From Apostichopus japonicus (lineage: Eukaryota; Echinodermata; Holothuroidea; Aspidochirotida; Stichopodidae): a stretch of 64,000 bases of DNA. Shown here one piece after another: positions 58,501-64,000 of this stretch; the stretch's first letter is position 1; the number at the start of each line of letters is the position of its first letter. Under the pieces are notes generated by a model. The model worked only from the letters and a program-made list of their open reading frames with translations, had not been told where the DNA came from and made no database searches. Location: assembly GCF_037975245.1 (NCBI RefSeq), contig NC_092576.1, positions 5,230,501 through 5,294,500 of the forward strand. Direction: 5' to 3'. The position numbers and the translations under genes were made by a program.

Positions 58501-61500
58501 TCCTATATGTCTGGAGAAGTACTTACTCAATCACATCACATGCATACGCCCAGCATTGGGAGGGACGAATTGTCAGGTAAGGGTTAGGGGTGGTGACCTT
58601 TGTAAATGTGGTGAATGTGTCTGGCAAACTGATGGAAATGCAATGTGGAGATGCTATTCTGTTTGGGTAAGGATGTCAATTGCATGGCATTGTTTTAACT
58701 GTAGTTGAATGCAAGGCAAAATTCATTACAATTTCATATGATGGTTCTATGTTCCTTAGACTTAACAATTTATACATTTTGGACTGGAGAATGGAACTCG
58801 GTCTGAGGGAAAAATATACTACAACTTTCATTTGACATGGAACAAGGTAAACGTCTTTTTTCTTCAATTACAGACACGGTTGTCTCATCAGATAAGTGCC
58901 AGACTCCGCAATATCTGCAATTGGGAAAGAAAGGTATAATATCCTGCAACTTTCCTGGTGGTTTATATGGAACATTTTGGTACAACTCGTCCAATTTGAC
59001 TAGCGAAGATCGACAACTAATTTCCCACAGAGAAGGTTTTGTATTTGAACCCAGATACGAGTCCGGAGAATACGGTGTTCAACCTGATGGATCTCTTGTA
59101 ATCAATACAGTTTCCACCAAACATAATACTTATTTCGTTGTATCAACATTGGCGACTACAGAAGATGATCCAATCGTTGAATATGTCTGTGTAGTTGTCT
59201 ACGGTAAGTCGTTTTCTTTGACAACAATATGCATATCTGTTGAAAAACTGGACCGAGTTCAGAGTTTGGAGGGAAGAGATAGAGCACAATGCAACGTGGA
59301 ATACACAGAAAAAAACCCATAATAGGTTCAGCATTTCGACTGGCTCTTGATAGAGCCCAACGAAACACGTCATAAGCATAACTCAGATAAATCCCTCGCA
59401 TAAGTTTTAGATACATGCCTATTCGTTTGATCTCCGAACCCTTTTCTGTACATTTCTCTAGCTCATGTAAATATTCAACCTCAAGTCATCCTCTAATAAG
59501 AGAACAATCCAGCCAATGATCAATTTTACCCCTACTATTTGGAGATTTCTTCTCAGAAATCGTTTGCGTTTATAACGAATAAAGGTTGGTAATGGATTCC
59601 TCGATGATCATCACATTCTCCTATCATATCTCCCTTTAGCTGACAATAAAAGAAGTCATCGGTGTTGTTTTTTTCATTCATCAATCCATCCCTTTATTCA
59701 TCTACTCACTCACTCATATGTTATAATACAAACGATGAAAAAAAGAGAAAAGTGAGACTCTGTCCGCATACAAACCATACACAAGATAAAATATTCTCAT
59801 GTGATTAGTAGCCTACTATAATAGAGTTGCAATGGTTCAACAGTGTAAGAAGTTACATTACTGAAAAACCATTAGCACTGAAGCCACTTTCATTGTGAGT
59901 ATATATATCTAACGGTCTAACTACACTGCATCACATTAAGACCATATAAAGAAGCTATGAATATGTAGAAATAACACGTAGTGTCCACCTGACAACTGGA
60001 TGTCGTTTAGTAAGTACAGTCGGTAACATACTATTTTCAGTTAATCATCTAACTATAATATCTTTGTGAGGAACAAGCTAACGCTTACATTTCCTATTGA
60101 AATATTTAACAAAGAATAACGACTTCCGTGCGCCCTTTAATTGTTTGTAAACCCAACACAATTAATAAAAGACCATATAAACATGCCTAATACTTTTTGG
60201 CTGGACATTATTATTTTAATACGTCTTTCTTTCCACAATTTGCAGACACACCACCTGAACCGTACCCAACCATTGATGCTACTGGATGTTACCAGAAATC
60301 ATTATGCTTTTTAGAATTAAACGCTGCTTCAAGTTTAAGTTGTAATGTTTTACGAGTAGGTGAAGTATTAGATGATTTGTCATGGAAGTTAAGTACTAAC
60401 AGTGGGGATGGACAGATCTCTTCGCAGTCGAAAGCTGTAACGACCAGTGTCAATGAATTACAATCTTACCATACTGTTGTGAATATTTCGTTACAAAACT
60501 CTCTCTCATTACGTTTATTCATCTGTGCAGCAAGAAGCGATGTGTCTGAGGTAGGTAACAGTGAATCTACGATACTGGTTGAAAGCGGGACACTTCAAGC
60601 ATCTAGCGAACATCTGCTTGTGCCTCCTAATGAAAGAGTGGTTATGAACTGCGGAGAAGATGTGTTATTCTTTGTATGGAAAAAAGTGGGTCCAACGGAA
60701 CAAATGTTTGCATTTGGAACTAAAAGTATGAGTAAAGTTATGATGCCTGGGGGATTCACATTGCAAAATAGCTCTCTTGTCATTAACACGGCTGGAAATC
60801 CTACCCTGGGCACGTACACGTGTGTTTATAGCACTGACGGTGTAACAACGAAATTTACATCAACTGATGTAACTCTTCAAGGTAAGATCTAAGTTAAAGT
60901 GCGAACCTTCCCAATTACTATTTATTTGCAGGTTAAAGTATATGTGTTGTGCCAGTTTACTTAGTAAACCTGAACTTATAGAATGTTTTTCTTGTTTTGA
61001 TTTGGAATTGAAGGAGAAGTTTTGCTGATAAAGTGACTTAGTATTAATAATAACTTATATGTACTTTTACTTTTATAAGGTGTATAGTTTTGGATACCGA
61101 TTTGATATAAACCCCTATATATCATTCACATGCATGTTTGGGCTACTATGAACCTATTTATTATAGCTGTGTTGATTTGTTATCTGGAGATGATGTCAAC
61201 TTGTATATGGAATTGTTGATGTTCATATTTTGACTATTTCTCTTCGCATTTTAGAGGAGGAACGACGAACTGGTTGGATTGTTGTTGTTGTGATTTTGGT
61301 GTTCTTGGTGTTATTGATTTTCATCGGAGTCGTCCTCTATCGATGTAAAGGTAATTTACTGATTAATCAGTAAATATCAATCTTACTCTGAAGTATCTAA
61401 TAGACTCCTGCTTAATTGACTGATTGATTTTCGGTTCTGGTTTCTTTTGCACTCAGGCTGTTGTCGAGGCTTACTTAGATAACTCTAGACTGTGAAATGT

Positions 61501-63365
61501 TTTCCCGATCAGGTATCTCTGCTTAATTTATATTTAAATACTTCGAAGCCATTGCAAATAAGTGATTCCTGAATATCTGATTCAGCCTTTCCTTGCCCCA
61601 TTAACGGCTATTCCATGTTCCCATCATTGATAAGACATTGTGTCAACTCCGACTTGTAGAATGAGGGTAGGGGTGGGGGTCTTCCATTACAAAATAGGGC
61701 ATTCCCTGCAGATAACATCCCAGGTACAGTACAGTATCATGAGGAGGGTCTTCCATTTCAATAGTAGGGCATCCCCTGTAGAATACACCCCCAGTACACT
61801 ATAACAAGGGAGCCAGATTGCAACCGCGTACAGTAGCATGAGGGGTGGGATTAGGGTCTTCCATTGCAATAATAGGGCATCCCATGCAGATTACACCCCC
61901 TGCCCCCGTAAACTATAGTGCGGAAGACCTTTCATTGCTAGGGCATCCCCTGCAGATTGCACCACTCGTACACTAGCTTGAGGGGCGGGATGAGGGCCTT
62001 CCAAAGCAATAATAGGGCATCTCTCACATATTACATCCCCCATATACGTTTGATTAAGCCTCTCCCAGATGTTCTTTATGACCTCTTAACCCTTCCTGGT
62101 ATAGAATCCGGGAAATGTTTTCCTGTGATTCATGTTCTATCACGTGATAAATATATGAAATAGCATATAGATTTTTTTAAGCTATTGACCAGAACAAAAA
62201 TGGTTGCATAACTTATTCGTTAAGACACACAGTCCAAAATCATACTTTAGTCAATACTTTAGTCAACGTGGTACGTGATCAACATGTAAGATTAACACAT
62301 TAAATAACATTAATATATAAAATAAGATAAATAGATGGAAAAGCATAGATTATTTTATGCTATTGACCAGAAAAAATGGCTGCATAACTTCTTCGTTAAG
62401 ACACACGGTCCAAAATCAGACTTTAGTCAACAAAGTATACGTTATCAACATGAACGATTTAAATATGAAATAGCATAAATCGATGAAATAGCATAAATAG
62501 ATGAAATAGCCAAAAAGATGAAATAGTATATATAGCATAGATGAACAGAAGCAATAGATTAAACGGATGATAAAACGGAAAATTAAACGGATAAAACAGA
62601 TTAAATGAATGAAATAGATATTAAATATATGAAATAGATGAAACAGATGCAATAGGTGAATTAGATGGACTAGATAAAATAGATGAAATAGATCAGATAG
62701 ATGAAATAGATCGAATAGATTAAATATATGAAATCGATCGTATAAATTGGATAGATCGGATAGATTTGATAGGTTAGCTAGATTAGAGAAATTAGAAAAA
62801 GATAGAGAAATTAGAAGTATTAGATATATTGAATAGATTAAATATATAGATTGTGCTATTTAAACGTTACTATACATGAACATCCTGACATAAAACTAGG
62901 CAATTAACAGAGCAGATCCGTTTACAAAGTATTTTAAGTCCCACCGATTGAGAAGAAGTCATGTTTTTGCTGTATTCTTATCAGCACTATAACAATGAGA
63001 TGATCACTTTGTATGTATGCATCATTACCTTTACATAAAGAGAGGTGCAGGTCATTTCTTTAGATCAGAGTTCAAGTTGTCAATGCAGTCTCCGTGAAAA
63101 CGAATGACTCACATCCCACAGATCTCAGGCGTCAAGTTATGTACATAACTATATATTATCTTACCTAACGTATACCGTTTGAAGCTTGTGTCTTTTAATA
63201 TTAATACTTTTATTTTCGCTGTTAGAACTACAGCTTGCATTAGTCCGATAAGTAATACAGTATATATCTTATCTGCAGTAGAGCGTAATTCCAGACAACT
63301 AATGAGTACAACACAACAGCAACTACTCAATCCTGGTGAAAAGGTGACAAAAGAAGAATTAAAAG
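55535..63365 (+). CDS. IgSF receptor gene B with three tandem V exons (3' end outside window)
   Basis: Exons: 55535-55589 signal peptide, 56119-56448, 57497-57826 and 58874-59203 (three V-like), 60246-60881 (two Ig), 61255-61350 TM, 63279-63365 cytoplasmic; all internal borders phase 1 with GT/AG. The predicted protein is a type I receptor with one to three V-like domains, two canonical Ig domains, one TM helix and a hydrophilic tail that goes on past the window. Because every V exon is symmetric, any one, two or all three can be spliced without frame loss. ATG is at the first base of the exon, directly after a pyrimidine-rich CAG, so a 5'-UTR intron is likely. Unlike gene A the start codon is intact. 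Ligand and function are unknown. Confidence 0.85.
56119..56448 (+). CDS. Gene B V-like exon 1
   Basis: 330 nt, phase 1-1. Reads GTVVSSDKCQTPQYL, GIISCNFPGDLYGTVWYNSS with two sequons (NSS, NLT), LISNIEGYVFGPGYESGEYG, GSLVINTVS, HDTYFGVSTLAT. B-strand Cys and C-strand Trp kept; F-strand Cys replaced by Gly. The reading frame stays open about 57 codons past the donor. Confidence 0.88.
57497..57826 (+). CDS. Gene B V-like exon 2
   Basis: 330 nt, phase 1-1. Three nucleotide differences from V exon 1, all between about 57748 and 57768: D to N, G to V (HNTYFVVSTL) and one silent. Splice sites identical to exon 1. Confidence 0.88.
58874..59203 (+). CDS. Gene B V-like exon 3
   Basis: 330 nt, phase 1-1. 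Relative to exon 2 it changes the joint codon to Asp, D to G and V to F before the WYN, and LISNIEGYVFGPGYE to LISHREGFVFEPRYE, and R to C in EYVCVVVYG. Only two changes are silent. The new Cys sits on the expected G strand. Confidence 0.88.
60246..60881 (+). CDS. Gene B two-Ig-domain exon
   Basis: 636 nt, phase 1-1, acceptor CAATTTGCAG, donor GTAAGATC. Domain 1 core: SLSCNV, LSWKL, LFICAA. Domain 2 core: VVMNCGED, FFVWKK, GTYTCVY. Lacks the 15-nt duplication of gene A near the donor and has one extra codon (KSLCF versus KSCF). Confidence 0.88.
61255..61350 (+). CDS. Gene B transmembrane exon
   Basis: 96 nt, phase 1-1. EEERRTGW, then about 22 hydrophobic residues starting IVVVVILVFLVLL, ending LYRCK before GTAATTT. 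The extracellular border is identical to gene A; the inner border lacks the RRRR run. Confidence 0.87.
61660..62045. repeat. ~75-bp tandem repeat expanded in gene B intron
   Basis: About five copies of GAGGGTGGGnnnnGGGTCTTCCATTgCAATA, AATAGGGCATCCCCTGCAGA and TTACACCCCC. Gene A has one copy at about 19682-19745. Confidence 0.85.
62460..62840. repeat. Imperfect GATGAAATA-type short tandem repeat
   Basis: Loosely repeating 10-bp units (ATAGATGAAA, AAACAGATTA). Larger homologue of 20510-20770. Confidence 0.85.
63279..63365 (+). CDS. Gene B cytoplasmic exon
   Basis: 87 nt, phase 1-1, acceptor TTATCTGCAG, donor GTATCT. Reads VERNSRQLMSTTQQQLL then NPGEKVTKEELK. Shorter than gene A's by seven codons in the Gln-rich part. 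Later exons are beyond the window. Confidence 0.78.
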
Positions 63366-63559
63366 GTATCTAAGCTATCTACATTTAGTTGATTAATTCA
63401 TGTATTACATGGATTTCTGTACTCCACCTGCATATAAATTTAATTTAAAGTGACCCAGAATGAAATAGAATACGAGTATAATGTTGCTACTCATATATCG
63501 ATGTTTGGTCTCGATGAATATCGTAACCTTTGCATTCATAATGGCGTATGTGTGCATGT

Positions 63560-64000
63560 ATGCGTATGTATGCGTTTGTAACGCCCAGCTTGTAAACAGA
63601 ATATCTCAAAACGGGAAGTTGGACCAACTTCATGTTTGATGTGTAGATGTACTACATTGAGTACAAAAAGGCTATCGTTTTCTGTGCAGGTCAAGGTCAT
63701 TTGGGGTAGCCAGGGGTCAAAATGTGGAAACCTTGTAAACACAATATCTGAAGAAGGGAAGCTTGGGCAGACCTCATATTTGGTGTGTAAACGTACCACA
63801 TGGAGCACAAGAAGCCTTTTTTTTCTGTGGAGGTCAAAGTTGATTAGGGTCACTAGGGGTCAAATTGTAAAAACCTTGTTAACACCATAGCTCATGAAAG
63901 GAAGATTGGACAAACCTCATATTTAATGTGTAGAAAGTACCACATTCAGTACAGGAAGCCTATTGTTTTCTGTGGAGGTCAAAGGTCATTTAGGGTCGCT
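63560..64000. repeat. GGTCA-rich repeat family, second locus
   Basis: TGTAAACA-AATATCTCAA, ACCTCATATTTGGTGTGTA, GTGGAGGTCAAAGGTCATTT units repeat about every 140 bp and run off the window. Related to 29.3-32.5 kb; interrupts the A/B alignment. Confidence 0.85.

Larger units (their letters stand above)
55645..59745. repeat. Tandem triplication of a 1.38-kb unit carrying the V exon
   Basis: CTGCGGTGGGTTATATATG recurs at 55649, 57025 and 58403 (spacings 1376 and 1378 bp) and the V acceptors at 56119, 57497 and 58874. Flanking intron sequence is nearly identical across units, so the whole exon plus intron DNA was duplicated recently or is kept alike by conversion. Confidence 0.95.
52570..63500. 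repeat. Segmental duplication, copy B (carries IgSF gene B)
   Basis: Counterpart of 9800-21500; landmarks are listed there. Differences from A: a PBS-like insert at about 52849-52985, one AGTAG segment instead of two, about 180 bp extra upstream of the signal exon, three V-exon units, an expanded repeat at 61660-62045 and loss of alignment at 63502 where GGTCA-family repeats start. Confidence 0.9.

Overview
This is a eukaryotic, AT-rich, intron-rich animal window. The genes are split immunoglobulin-superfamily (IgSF) receptor genes with phase-1 introns. They sit among Penelope-like, Ty3/gypsy, non-LTR and tRNA-SINE remnants, long satellites and (AT)n tracts. My best guess is an echinoderm, possibly a sea cucumber; that is inference from the style of the Ig genes and repeats, not a database match. 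There is no bacterial-type operon and almost every long open frame is one exon or a transposon remnant.

Layout. 1-1390: decayed transposon-type gene, open at the left window edge. 2.78-3.38 kb: low-complexity foldback. 4.44-8.49 kb: ~178-bp satellite with higher-order structure. 9.8-26.6 kb: IgSF gene A (signal peptide, one V-like domain, two Ig domains in one exon, TM, cytoplasmic exon, then three small exons resembling the start of a tyrosine-kinase N-lobe). 28.3-34.1 kb: ~39-bp tandem repeat, then a repeat family rich in AGGTCA/TGACCT half-sites. 34.4-39.3 kb: tRNA-derived SINEs and two Penelope-like fragments, one with a hammerhead-like motif. 39.6-40.4 kb: ~54-bp tandem repeat. 40.97-43.02 kb: IgSF gene C (signal peptide + Ig, two more Ig-like exons, partial TM + tail with TxYxxV and YxxI motifs), interrupted by the 3' end of a LINE. 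44.75-49.92 kb: internally deleted Ty3/gypsy element on the minus strand. 50.0-50.39 kb: hAT-like MITE. 52.57-63.5 kb: IgSF gene B, inside a diverged duplicate of the ~11-kb block that holds gene A.

The strongest biological signal is gene B. Its V-like exon is present three times in a 1.38-kb tandem array. All copies are 330 nt, all phase 1-1, all with intact splice sites and uninterrupted frames. Copies 1 and 2 are almost identical; copy 3 differs mostly by amino-acid replacements, many of them in one loop-forming segment. Such an array could give alternative V domains, or one to three V domains per receptor. Genes A and B share signal, V, Ig-Ig, TM and tail exon architecture. Gene C is a separate inhibitory/switch-receptor-like gene. 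Together the window looks like a small, actively duplicating cluster of candidate innate immune or recognition receptors.
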